From Lepas anatifera (lineage: Eukaryota; Arthropoda; Thecostraca; Lepadidae): DNA of 64,000 nucleotides. The position numbers and the translations under genes were made by a program. The DNA is taken from contig JAOTON010001028.1 of NCBI GenBank assembly GCA_034440635.1, forward strand, positions 992,001 through 1,056,000. The letters are read 5' to 3'. The notes beneath the pieces were generated by a model. It made no database searches. It was not told where the DNA came from and worked only from the letters and a program-made list of their open reading frames with translations. This document shows positions 1 through 10,370 of the stretch, in pieces. Positions within the stretch are counted from its first letter, which is position 1. The number at the start of each line of letters is the position of its first letter.

Positions 1-365
1 CCGAGAAGATGAACAGGAACGTTCCTGGTCTGTCCGCTGACTCTCCCCTCTGAAGCATTTGTTTTTCCTGTTATAATCTGTAATAATCTGTCAGTCACCT
101 GAACTCTGCTGTTGCAAGAATCACCCACTGATGACAAATGTCCCTGATCTCGTAATCACGTGTTCATATCAGCGGATCGTTGGTGGAAACGAATAACTGA
201 TTATTAGAGACAACGCTGTATGATCAGTGCTGTCCTGTCGATCCGTGTAGAACTAAAAATATGGATTTGTATTATTATCAAACGCTTATTAATGCCGTGT
301 GAAACCTTGCACAACTTCGGAATGGGATGCCGTCCTTGTGCACGCTGTCTTTGGCATTGGACCCG
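1..365. other. non-coding left edge, presumably acyl-CoA oxidase intron
   Basis: No coding exon, RNA gene or repeat is recognisable here. Because the next coding exon on the + strand begins in the middle of an acyl-CoA oxidase, this is most likely the end of the preceding intron. That is inferred from position only. Confidence 0.4.
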
Positions 366-958
366 GTTATGTGTGACGTGGCCGCAGGTAGTGACGTGTG
401 ACGTGGCTTCAGGCGGTGACATGTGACGTGTCTGCAGGTAGTGATGTATGACGTGGTCGCAGGTAGTGATATATGACGTGGTCGCAGGTTGTGATGTGTG
501 ACGTAGCTTCAGGCGGTGACATGTGACGTGTCTGCAGGTAGTGATGTATGACGTGGTCGCAGGTAGTGATGTATGACGTGGTCGCAGGTAGTGACGTGTG
601 ACGTGGTCGCAGGTAGTGATGTATGACGCGGTCGCAGGTAGTGATGTATGACGTGGTCGCAGGTAGTGACGTGTGACGTGGTAGCAGGTAGTGATGTATG
701 ACGTCTGCAGGTAGTGATGTATGACGCGGTCACAGGTAGTGATGTGTGACATGGCTGCAGGTGGTAACGTGTGACGTAGCTGCCGGTGGTGACCTGACGC
801 GGCTCCAGGTGGTAGCGTGTGGCGTGGTCGCAGGTCGTGATGTGTGGCGTGGTCGCAGGTTGTGATGTGTGGCGTGGTCGCAGGTAGTGATGTATGACGC
901 GGTCGCAGGTAGTGATGTATGACGCGGTCGCAGGTAGTGACGTGTGACGCGGCCGCAG
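366..958. repeat. minisatellite A, 25-bp unit, ending at a 3' splice site
   Basis: About two dozen tandem copies of a ~25-bp unit built around TCGCAGGTAGTGATGTATG, with scattered substitutions and a few shortened units. The array does not stop short of the coding exon. Its last unit supplies the CGCAG that forms the acceptor of the exon starting at 959. Every unit contains a CAG|GTAGTG junction, which resembles an intron acceptor as well as a donor. The open frames seen on the minus strand here (rich in HYLRPRHTSLPAT) are repeat translation and not a protein. Confidence 0.9.
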
Positions 959-1102
959 GTGGCCAAGGAGCGTCTGGCCGTGTTCCGGCCCCAGAAGCCG
1001 GAGCCGGTGCAGGTGGACCTGTCGGACCCGGCCTCCCTGCACGCGCTGCTGGTGGCCCGCGAGCACGCCACCTTCGGCGTGCTGGGCCTCAAGCTGATGA
1101 AG
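959..1102 (+). CDS. Acox: acyl-CoA oxidase, internal exon (48 codons)
   Basis: The exon is bounded by an acceptor (CGCAG|GTGGCC) and a good donor (AAG|GTAGGT). It is 144 nt, exactly 48 codons, open in phase 0 (begins VAKERLAVFRPQKPEP, ends FGVLGLKLMK). On its own it would not identify a family. It joins in frame to the exons at 3761 and 5523, whose translation looks like the C-terminal helical domain of peroxisomal acyl-CoA oxidases. These are FAD enzymes that make trans-2-enoyl-CoA and H2O2 in the first step of peroxisomal beta-oxidation. The catalytic N-terminal part lies outside the window. Splice sites are read from the sequence, the family is by resemblance, and the assignment of this exon rests on its neighbours. 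Confidence 0.65.
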
Positions 1103-1114
1103 GTAGGTGGTGAC

Positions 1115-2956
1115 CAGAGTTGTGCGTTTCAGAATTTTCTTGAGTCGACTCAACTCAACTCAAGTGCTGAGAGCAGTTGACTCAACTCCGACTCAACTCA
1201 TGATCAAGAGTTCAGTGAGTCGACTCAACTCCGACTCACGGCTAAATTCATCCGACTCAACTCTGACTCAACTCACGACTCAACTCAACTCAAACTTCGA
1301 CTCTTTTGCAAAATTAAATAAATACATGATAAATATATACATATAAAAAATAAGAAATAAATCAATAAACCAGCAAAAATCAAGCTGTTCAGAAAGTCTG
1401 ACATGAAACAGAAGATTAATGGAAGCAAAATTAATTAATTGGCATTCAAACATTGGTTAACAACTACCCAGCAACCATGAATAACTTTTTAATTCTTCCA
1501 GACTGTCACTGCCCAAAAAAACTACCACATGCTGCAATTACTTCTAAAAGGAGCATTGCATATAAAACTAGGTAAATGGAATGGAAAGGACCCTAAAAGC
1601 GCTAAGGTTACACCAACACAGGCAAAAAAATTGAGCCTCCATACTGTCAAAAAAGATTCAAGCTAAAAGAACATGATATAAACTGTATTTTGATTTGTAG
1701 GGATGGTATAGGTATTGCTTTTTCTGTTAAAGAATGAGGCTAGATAATTTTTATAAATTAAAATTAATATCCCTAGAGTTTTATCAAAATTTAAGCAATA
1801 ATTACCTAGTTGTAATTGCTAATTATAAGAATTACAGCAAACCCCAGGAAAAGTATACCATATATAACAAAGGACAATAGCAATGAAAATTCTATCAACG
1901 TTCATGTGTTGGATTTAAATATATTCATATTTTAAACCAATCAAATTTTCAGCTTCAGTCAGAACCTCTAATAAAATACATATCTATCGCTCTTCAAGCA
2001 AAATTGAAGAACGATTACATAGAAAATTGCTAATATATTATAGCTATCCAAATAAACACAGATGCCAAGTAAGGGTCTCTGATCAGACAAAAACAGTAGC
2101 AAGAAATAATTCCTCTGATTCTTGCAATAAAGACATCTCAACATTTTTGTCGAATCAAAGGTCCAATTTTTCAATGCTAATAGCAGTATTTGCTATTGAT
2201 AGGTAAAATGAAAAGGGTGGCGGCAGACGGCGCATTTAGGACAGAAGGATAAATGTAGCACGTAGGCGTATAAATATTTACATTACTTCATGAATTATCA
2301 CGTGATATTTACACTTTTGCCTTGAGGCTAGTTAAGCTTGAACCCATACTCGGCTGAATTTGTTTTTCAACAGAAAACCACCACTGACGACAACAATCAG
2401 CAACGACGACGCGTGTTGTTGGAGTGTTTAAAGTAAAGAAGTAATATTAAATATTGAAGATGAAAAGTTTTTGAGAGTTTTGAAATGTATTTTGTAGTGC
2501 GTTCCACCACTTCAAAGCCAGTGATAGGAACCTGTTTAATTTTTTGAGTGCATGTATTATTCGTGCCTAGGGATTCCTTCAGACCGGATGGGCCTTTAAA
2601 ATAAGCAATTGAACCATATAATTATTGGTTTATTGAAACAAATTGAAACTTTGATTTAAACAATTGAAGCACTGGGGAAAAATGTTTTAAAGGTCAAAGG
2701 AGGTTTGCAAAAGGTAGGCAAATTCAGACACTTTTACTTAACAACATGTTTACCTGTTGAGCCAACTTTTTCGTCAACTCATTTGACTCGCTATCTTCAC
2801 AACTCAACTCAACTCAACTCATTGATGTGTTGTGAACCGACTCAACTCAACTCAACTTACTTGTCTAATGTTTTCGACTCAACTCAACTCAACTCAGTCA
2901 AATGAGTCGGAATTTGAGTTAAACTCCGACTCTGACTCGCGAGTCGCACAACTCTG
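1115..2956. mobile_element. non-autonomous hAT-type element with 8-bp target duplication
   Basis: The ends are 12-bp perfect terminal inverted repeats (CAGAGTTGTGCG and its complement). They are flanked by the perfect 8-bp direct repeat GTGGTGAC at 1107-1114 and 2957-2964. CAGRG-type termini with 8-bp duplications are the signature of hAT transposons. Both subterminal regions are rich in ACTCA repeats (about 1143-1300 and 2775-2935), as is common for hAT transposase-binding regions. The 1.8-kb interior is AT-rich and encodes nothing transposase-like, so the element would depend on a transposase from elsewhere. It lies inside the oxidase intron, with its left duplication starting at intron base +5. 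Confidence 0.9.
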
Positions 2957-2964
2957 GTGGTGAC

Positions 2965-3149
2965 AGGTGGACTCCACACTCCCCGTGGCGTGATGGCCAT
3001 CTGGGGCCCGACCCACTTAACGTCCATGCCATTTTCGAAACTGACGGATCTGCGGCTATCGAAACCGTGCGCATTACCAGGGCTGGGGTGCTGCGGTCGG
3101 CTGGATGTGGCCTCCTACCTATGTGTATCTGTGTCTCGGCTGCTGTATA
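2965..3149. other. intron remainder between hAT element and minisatellite B
   Basis: Ordinary single-copy-looking intron sequence between the right target duplication of the hAT element and the start of the degenerate minisatellite units. Nothing else is recognised. Confidence 0.5.
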
Positions 3150-3760
3150 TGTGAGGCCTGTTTGAGGCGTTTGTATGTATGTGTGCGGCAGGGGAGGGTC
3201 TGTTTGACGCCCCGCTGCTGTGTATGTGGCAGGGATGCAGTGTGTGTGCGGCAGGCGGGCCGGGAGGGCCTGTGTGACGCCTGGATGCTGTGTGTGCGGC
3301 AGGCGGGCCGGGAGGGCCTGTGTGACGCCTGGATGCTGTGTTTGCGGCAGGCGGACCGGGAGGGCCTGTGTGACGCCTGGATGCTGTGTGTGCGGCAGGC
3401 GGACCGAGAGGGCCTGTGTGACGCCTGGATGCTGCGTGTGCGGCAGGCGGGCCGGGAGGGCCTGTGTGACGCCTGGATGCTGCGTGTGCGGCAGGCGGGC
3501 CGGGAGGGCCTGTGTGACGCCTGGATGCTGTGTGTGCGGCAGGCGGGCCGGGGGGGCCTGTGTGACGCCTGGATGCTGTGTGTGCGGCAGGCGGACCGGG
3601 AGGGCCTAAGTGATGCCTGGATGCTGTGTGTGTGTGCGGCAGGAGGGTCTGTTTGACACCTGGATGCTATGTGTGTGTGTGGTAGGCAGGCCGGGAGGGC
3701 TTGTTTGGTGTGCGCGGCAGGGGGCTTGTGTGACGCCTGGGTGCTGTGTTTGCGCGACAG
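3150..3760. repeat. minisatellite B, 48-bp unit carrying acceptor plus exon start
   Basis: Roughly 11-13 tandem units of ~48 bp, best conserved between 3240 and 3620 and degenerate at both ends. Each unit contains a GCGGCAG acceptor followed by ~36 bases (GCGGGCCGGGAGGGCCTG and then GTGTGACGCCTGGATGCTG) nearly identical to the first 36 bases of the coding exon at 3761. The unit length is a multiple of three and stop-free, which produces long artefactual reading frames (QAGREGLCDAWMLCVR repeated). The array looks like repeated duplication of the intron-exon border. Confidence 0.9.
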
Positions 3761-3988
3761 GCGGGCCGGGAGGGCCTGTTTGACGCCTGGATGCTGCGGG
3801 AGAGTGACGCGGTGCAGGCGGCGGCGCGGGCCTACGCCGACCGGCTGGTCTCGGAGCGGTTCGCGGCCACGGTGGCGGCCGAGCCGGAGCTGGCGCAGAC
3901 CCTGGGCAAGCTGTACCACCTGCACCTGCTCAGCCTGCTGGAGACCAACCTGGGCCAGCTGGTCACCTCCGGACTGCTGCACCCTAAG
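3761..3988 (+). CDS. Acox: acyl-CoA oxidase, C-terminal-domain exon (76 codons)
   Basis: The exon lies between a CGACAG acceptor and the donor AAG|GTGGGC. It is 228 nt, 76 codons, phase 0 at both ends. The translation runs from AGREGLFDAWMLRESDAV through AARAYADRLVSERFAATV to LYHLHLLSLLETNLGQLV and SGLLHPK. This matches the helix pattern of the acyl-CoA oxidase C-terminal domain (AYGERLV-like helix, LY-LH helix, then a GLL turn). Its first 36 bases are the sequence amplified in minisatellite B directly upstream. The true border is recognised because only this copy continues into oxidase-like sequence. Peroxisomal location is expected from the family. Confidence 0.75.
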
Positions 3989-4412
3989 GTGGGCAGAGCA
4001 ACGCCCACCGCAACAGACATCGGCCAAATGGCGAAAATAGCCTCGACCATTCACTGATCTTGTATACTTGTATCAGGGTTGCGGAATTTCGGTTTGAAAC
4101 TAGTATTTTTCTAATCAGTAGAAAATAGCAATATAGAACGTTATTTTCTAGAATTCTAGGGCTAAAACACAAGGGGCCCTCCAAAAAGGCATCGTGTGTA
4201 GACCGTGCTCTTTACACTTTTATGGGTCTTGAACCGAGATGCAGTTGTGGAGAGCGTGTCGAGAAACCACTATTGGTATATTTTGTTTTCATTTCACCCA
4301 AAGCTCTGCATTAAATTTCCGGACGTTTTAAAGTTCGAAATAAAGGGAGCTAAGGGGGAAAGGAATCCGAGATGATTGGGGTTTTAGGGCGCCTCAGTTG
4401 CTGAGGCTATAG
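3989..4412. other. acyl-CoA oxidase intron, left part
   Basis: Intron sequence between the donor at 3989 and the inverted-repeat element pair. No exon, RNA gene or repeat is recognised. Confidence 0.5.
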
Positions 4413-5020
4413 CCCTGTTCCACCTGTCAGCACAGTTTTGTCAGCACCAATCAGCGGGCCGCGTTGCGCCTACGTCACAGGACTGTAGCCTCTCCCCGGG
4501 AACTAGTTCCAGAGGTTTTACGGGCTGACGGCTTGCTGTTTGTGCTGATGAAAACCCGTAAGTGCACGAAGTGCAGCCTAATATTTTTAATGGTTTAAAG
4601 ATTTGAGTTCCCTTTGCTTAGCACAAACAAGAGGTGATTATGGCGCTGATGTTACTTTTCTGGAGGAGAGGTTGGAGGTCCTGCTGACAAAACTGTGCTG
4701 ACAGCTGGAACAGGAGCCCTGTTCCACCTGTCAGCACAGTTTTGTCAGCAGCACCTCTAACCTCTCCTCCAGAAAAGTAACATCAGTGCCATAATCGCCT
4801 CTTGTTTGTGCTAAGTAAAGGGAACTTAATCCTTTATTCAATTAAAAAATATTAGGCTGCCGCCTCGTGCACTTACTATTTTTCATCAGCGCAAACAGCA
4901 GGCCATCAGCCCGTAAAACCTCTAGAACTAGTTCCCGGGGAGAGGCTACAATCCTGTGACGTAGGCGCAACGCGACCCGCTGATTGGTGCTGACAAAACT
5001 GTGCTGACAGCTGGAACATG
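4413..5020. mobile_element. two ~300-bp inverted-repeat elements head to head (large palindrome)
   Basis: A ~300-bp element with its own ~30-bp terminal inverted repeats (CCCTGTTCCACCTGTCAGCA inward) occupies 4413-4714. It is followed within two bases by a second copy in the opposite orientation (4717-5020). The two arms align along their whole length at roughly 90% by eye, giving a palindrome of ~600 bp centred near 4715. The outer flanks contain TATAGCC on the left and GGCTAG on the right, so a TA target duplication is possible but unproven. No protein is encoded. The class is uncertain. Confidence 0.85.
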
Positions 5021-5024
5021 GCTA

Positions 5025-5522
5025 GGGCTTATATGTGCCCAATGGGGGAAAGGAATCCCGTTCCATCTGGTAGCGTATGTCAAGTGATCAGTTTTAACAA
5101 ATGGCACCGCCTCAGCAACGTCTCATGCCGCAAGCTACCGCAAGTTGCCAGATTCCTAAGTACACTGTATACTAGGAGTCAGACGAGGGTAGTAAGACGA
5201 GACGCGAGGTCGGAAATTACATGTGGTTTCCTCATTCTCAAACCTACTTTGTCCATAAATATTTTTTGTTTAGAATTCCGAAAGTAGTCAGTAGTAATCT
5301 TTAACACGGGTTTTAATATCTGGTTTTGTATACGAGTCTCACTGCAGAGTCTTGTGCTGGTGGTTCGTGCACTTCGTGAATTTGTGTGACACCACTAACC
5401 CCTGGGCGTGCTGCTTTTCAAAGCGATCAGTGCGGATGCGATCCAAACGTGCTGGAGTGGTTGTTGGCCGGGTGGAGGCCTATGCGGCGGGTCGGCGTCT
5501 GAATGGCCGCTGTGCTGGGCAG
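5025..5522. other. acyl-CoA oxidase intron, right part
   Basis: Intron sequence leading to the acceptor GCTGGGCAG at 5514-5522. No repeat or RNA gene is seen. Confidence 0.5.
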
Positions 5523-5687
5523 GTGGGCGCCGGCGTGAGCGCGGCGGCGGCGCAGCTCTGCACAGAGCTGGGACCGCACACCCTGCAGCTGGTGGAGGCG
5601 TTCGGCATCCCTGAGGAGATGCTGTCGGCGCCCATCGCCCGCGACTGGGTCACCTACAACGCCATCGACAACCAGGGCGAGGTGTAG
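5523..5687 (+). CDS. Acox: acyl-CoA oxidase, terminal exon (54 codons plus stop)
   Basis: After the GGGCAG acceptor the frame reads VGAGVSAAAAQLCTELGP, then HTLQLVEAFGIPEEMLSAP, IARDWVTYNAIDNQGEV and TAG. The cysteine-containing helix followed by an LVEAFGIP segment and an APIARDW turn corresponds to the end of acyl-CoA oxidases, where LVDAF followed by IPD is typical. Joined to the preceding exon it gives SGLLHPK/VGAGVS in phase 0. No canonical SKL-type peroxisomal targeting tripeptide is present at the stop. Either this family member ends without one, or the GAG|GTGTAG here is used as a weak donor to a further exon. I favour the stop. Confidence 0.7.
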   Translation: MGAGVSAAAAQLCTELGPHTLQLVEAFGIPEEMLSAPIARDWVTYNAIDNQGEV

Positions 5688-8600
5688 CTGTCGCCTCAGT
5701 CGCAACGACAGGCCGCGCCTTGGGCCGGAATGCCTGCGTCGCCTAGTTCAGGCTGGCTGGTACGGCTGCCGTGGCTTCAGCAGAAGCCTTTGTCGTCACC
5801 GGAGCTGGTCCCACGAAGCTGGGTCAGATCCGGTGACCAGTCAATAGTGCCGGGGGTCGGAAGCGGCCGCTGAACAGCTGTGTAGGACGCAACGAGCCGC
5901 GACGCGGTCATGGGGGTGCCTGATGAGGGCTAGTGCGAGCAACCGCTAATCAACAATGCAAGTATCATCCTGCCCAAAAGACGAGAGTTTATTGATATAG
6001 TTTGTACATTATGAATAATGCCGCGCGACGTGTCGGCGCCAGGTGTAAAGATGTGTAAATATGTGTTATATCGGCCACCATGTCCATAAACATAAGTGAA
6101 AAAATAAAACGTCTATTTCCTGAATTTGGACAGTCAGTCAGTACGGGCCTAAAGCGACATCAGTATTGTTATCTGTCAGGGCCGCAGCCCTGGGCTGCGG
6201 TGCCGAGGCCCCGAGGCCGGGCGGCGGCACACGCGCGGAGCCGCCGCCCGGCCGTCCGCCGGTGGTCACTGGCCGCGCTAATGCCCTCGGTCTACGGCAC
6301 GGGGCACACTGCCACTGACGGCCAGCCCGCACACCTCACAGCTGGACTGGGACAGGCACCGCCGGGCGGCGCTGAGGGCGCTGCGCCGCCGCCGGCGCAG
6401 TGGGCCCGCCGCCCCATCAGCCGCCCGGTACCGCGGGTACGCGCGGTCAGGACTGCGTCATCAGGGCGGGCTCACCGCGGCCGGCGGCGGCGCGGCGCAG
6501 CGGCGGCGATGGCGGCGCCACCCCCGGCACACCATCGGCCTCCCCGGTAAGGGTCGGGCTTCAGGGGAGCGTCATCGGGCCGGGGGCGCGCCGTCACCGC
6601 CGCTGCTCAGGCATACACAGACACACTATCGGCAGCGCCGCCGCGGCGGCACGCGCACACACGCTCTCCAGAGGGCAGCCGGCCGGCGCCGGCGCAGGTG
6701 GCGCTGGCGTCGGCCGGCGGTCCGGCCTGATTCACACTGCACCTCAGCACACGGAATCCGCCAACGGGTACGGGGCAACGCCCGGATCACACCAAATGCT
6801 ATTGCGAAAGACAGGGAATAGAAGTTGTTTGGATAAAAATCTGCACGATATGACACTATGCGAACTTAACAGGTCACCGCCAATATAATTATTTGCTTTG
6901 CAAAACCAAAGTTAGGTACAGGCGGACCGGATCACACGTTCTAGACTCGCACACGTTACGCTGACTCAAGCATACAGTACACTATCACATTTTTTGCTTT
7001 TTGTACTTTTTAACTTTTTATTCTCGTTTGTTTTTGATAATTTATAAGTTTTTTTAGGTTTTACAAAACCGACGCTATGTCACGTAACACAAGAAACATG
7101 AGAAAACCGAAAAGTGTTGTTGGGGCAGGGCCCGGCGGCGGTTCAGTCCTCGGGCTGAATGGTGAGGACGGCGGCCGGCGCCGCCAGTCGGGCCGGCCGC
7201 GTGCACGCCTGGTTACAGTCGGCTCCGCAGGCCGTCCAGCGGTGACGGCGGCCGCCGCGCGCCGCCGTCCCAGATCCGGCAGAGTCCCAGCTGTCGGGGC
7301 ACGGCTCAGTCTCAGTCACACGGCATTAACGGGCGACAGTCACAGGGCAGCGGCAAGTCTCAGTTACAGGGCAGCGGCAGGTCCCATCCACACGGCACCG
7401 AGAAGGTAGCTTTGATCTCTCACTAGTACAAAATACGTGCAACTGATCACGTTAATGCGCTGCGTTTTGAAAGCGTGCATCACCAAATTAAGACATTGGT
7501 GGAGAAAAGACGTAATCCTACACAATTGAATTAGCCTTTAAGTGGAAAACGCTTGGTTCGAATGCCAGGTGGTAACAAAAACTGGCAAGCTTGCGCTGAT
7601 GATGGATTTTTCAGGGTGGGAGGGTTTCTTTGTTAGGATCCTTAAAAGTTACACATAACTGTTTTCAGTGGAGAGAGGAACAGCTGCTGATAGGCTTTTA
7701 TTTTCTAAAGAAAAAGGGTGCATCTGACAGGTGATGGCTATCCTTGATCGCTTCAGTGGCAGCAGCCGTGACCACTGAGCAGGCAGCCAATTAACGGAGG
7801 AGTAGACAGCTGGGCCTGAAGCGGGCGCGGAACCGCACTGCGGCGGCCGCAGCGCAGTCATGCGAGGGGTCCGCCACAGAACGGCGTCACGCGCCGCTCC
7901 CTGGCCGCCCAGCGCGCGGTCACTGCCCCAGCCAAGGTCAGCCAGCGCGCCCAGCAAGGTCACGGGTCGACACAGGAGCGGTGCAGAGGAGGGTGGGGCG
8001 CCTGTTGGTGACACCAGGTCCAGCCGAACAGGAAGCCCGCCGGCCGATCCCAGCTGCCCGGCGGACCCTGCACCAAGGCTGAACCGTTCCCCGCCGGGGG
8101 TCGGCGGCCGGCAGACGCGCACCCAGCCCACAAGACGTCACTACCGCCCTCCCCTCCTCCCGCGCCAGGGGGGCTAACGGCAGTAACGATCGCAATAGTG
8201 AACGGGAGTTAATGCGGGCCTTTCGATTAATTCGGCATCGCTGCAAAGCATCAAAGCTCCACATGCCCTACCCAGTCCATCGAAGACATCTGCCCGCCCT
8301 ATCAGCGACCTGAAAAGCTGTACTATAAACAAGCATTACATCATGCAGAGACAGGCTCCAAGTTCGTCACAGCTGGTGTGTCGTTGAACCTCGAACCATA
8401 CGCGGCGGAAAGGAGACCGGGGTGCGGTGCCCTCGTTACACAAGAAATTGCCAGACTTAACACTTAGGTGTTGACTGGGGGTAAATTAGTCACAAGGTCT
8501 ATTGTGCCCCCTTCAATCCTAAGCCCCACCTTCACGGCCACTGCAGACCTTATTAGACATTAAACCTTATGAAATACTCGGGCTTTAAGTGATGCCCACC

Positions 8601-9361
8601 TTTGAACCTCGCGTGATAGAGCAACAAAGACAGGGAGCGTACAGGCGTTATCTGCCGCATTTGTACATTTATCAGCGTTAGATGCCTTGTACCGCGGCAT
8701 GTAGCGCGGTCCACCGTTCAGCAAAAACGAGCCGGGAGGGCAACACTGGCTCACAACCATCACATCGCCATGTATTTTTGGGACTGGGAGGACCAGGGGT
8801 TCATTTTATACGCTGAACAACGTGCATTCGTATCACGGGACATAACATTTGTCACACTTGATGTAGTTAAAAGTTTTCTGCCCACAGAACGATAGCCCTG
8901 TTCACGGCACCTGTGTACAGTGTAGACGTTAACATGCCTCAGGCTACATAGGCTCCACCCATCTACGCCGTGACCCCGGGTCCCCGTGAATGCTCCGTGA
9001 GCATACGTGCGCAAACGTGTGCTCGAAGTTCGACACAGTCCCTACGCTATACCTTAAACAAGACAGTGATAAACGCAAGTGACCCGTTTGTGTTAGCTAT
9101 TGTCAGGTGCACGGTGTGCATGCTCCCCGACCGTGCTCAAGAGCCTGACACAAGAGCACATGAGCTTGACGTTATACCCTTCTTTTCGCCAAGCTTGGCT
9201 CCGCCCCCCAACCTTCAAATTCTGTTCGACGCTGACTGGCTGTACACACCAACACTGTACACATGTGCCGTGCACACGGCTTATATCGCCAGCTTTTCGC
9301 ACACAAAACGGAGCCCTGGGAGGGATTCGCGACTGCAGGGGGTCTCGGAACAGGCACTGAC
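5688..9361. other. intergenic region between convergent oxidase and cyclin G genes
   Basis: Both flanking genes point into this interval, so it should hold two 3' UTRs and the last few codons of cyclin G. Very GC-rich, CpG-rich patches (about 6160-6760, 7120-7400 and 7790-8180) alternate with ordinary sequence. They give open frames on both strands that look compositional (runs of A, R, G, P) and show no domain. I recognise no further gene, RNA or transposon. Confidence 0.5.
6103..6108 (+). promoter_or_regulatory. possible polyadenylation signal AATAAA
   Basis: An AATAAA hexamer lies 416 bases after the acyl-CoA oxidase stop on the same strand, with no closer upstream match noticed. It is a plausible signal, though single hexamers are common by chance. 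Confidence 0.3.
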
Positions 9362-9546
9362 CTTTCCTCGATGGTGGGGAGAACAGAGCGGAGCCGCGTG
9401 GTGGGCCGCAGCTGCTTGAGGGTGCGGTTGGAGAGCTTCCAGAGCAGGCGCTGGCGCGCGCGCACCGGTGTGCAGCCGGCCGACTCGTAGTTGGTCAGCA
9501 GCTGGGTCACCAGCTCGCGAGTCTTGGCGAACGAGCCATCCGGGAT
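9362..9546 (-). CDS. CycG: cyclin G, C-terminal coding exon
   Basis: On the minus strand an acceptor (GGCTGCAG|ATCCCG, with a TTAAC branch-like motif upstream) opens 185 nt in phase 0. The exon ends at donor GAAAG|GTCAGT. The translation begins IPDGSFAKTRELVTQLL and ends RLRSVLPTIEE. It aligns with the conserved tail of animal G-type cyclins: the ELV helix, a Cys-Pro turn, WKLS followed by RTL, and the LPTI-E motif. It follows the cyclin-box exon in the correct phase (HLCR/IPDG). The exon ends two bases into a codon, so a short last coding exon plus 3' UTR must lie below 9360. I could not place it. Confidence 0.85.
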
Positions 9547-9869
9547 CTGCAGCCACCACGGGCGCTCGTTAACCGCAACAGAGGTGGACACACCATGCAC
9601 ATTTCTGCTGCAAAACACGGCTCTGAACTTTTAACCACCGGCGCCTTTCCTGATAGAGGCAGTCCAATCAATTCTAACTGCCGAACTCGACAGGAGTTGG
9701 AGAGTTAAGCCGATCAGGTAGCGTCAAGGTCATGGGAATCAAACAATGGTGGGCCTCCCTCGCTAGGTCAGGCGGAGAGAGAAGCTTGGTTGTTTGCATG
9801 GTCACTGGTGAGAGAAGGCCAGCATCACGCAACACCGAGCTGCCGGGGGTGACTCAGCTCTTCAATACT
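9547..9869. other. cyclin G intron, 5' of minisatellite C
   Basis: Intron sequence between the C-terminal exon and minisatellite C. Nothing recognisable. Confidence 0.5.
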
Positions 9870-10370
9870 GACACACGGCCCTATCAGCTGGCCTGAGCTC
9901 AAATAATGACCAATCAGCTGGCCTAACTAAGCACTATATCCTTGACCCACGGCCCAATAAGCTAGCCTAAATAAGCTCCAATACTGACCCACAGCCCAAT
10001 TTGCTGGCCTAACTACGCTCCAATACTGACCAATCAGCTAGCCTAACTAAGCCCCAATACTGACCAATCAGCTGGCCTAACTAAGCCCCAATACTGACCA
10101 ATCAGCTGGCCTAACTAAGCCCCAATACTGACCAATCAGCTGGCCTAACTAAGCTCCCATACTGACCAATCAGCTGGCCTAACTAAGCTCCAATACTGAC
10201 CAATCAGCTAGCCTAACTAAGCCCCAATACTGACCACTCAGCTGGCCTAACTAAGCTCCCATACTGACCAATCAGCTGGCCTAACTAAGCTCCAATATTG
10301 ACCAATTAGCTGGCCTAAATAGGCTCCAATACTGACCCATGGCCCAATAAGCTGCCTGAGTGGTTCCCTG
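9870..10370. repeat. minisatellite C, 34-bp unit
   Basis: About 13-14 tandem copies of a 34-bp unit (CAATACTGACCAATCAGCTG then GCCTAACTAAGCCC), most regular between 10010 and 10300. It lies inside the 2.2-kb cyclin G intron. Unlike arrays B and H it does not touch an exon and its unit has no similarity to exon ends. Confidence 0.9.

Noticed and set aside
366..958. CRISPR array
   Set aside because: Units are contiguous with no unique spacers, and the context is a eukaryotic intron.
3119..4054. 311-codon minus-strand frame
   Set aside because: It is antisense to minisatellite B and the acyl-CoA oxidase exon, and has no domain.
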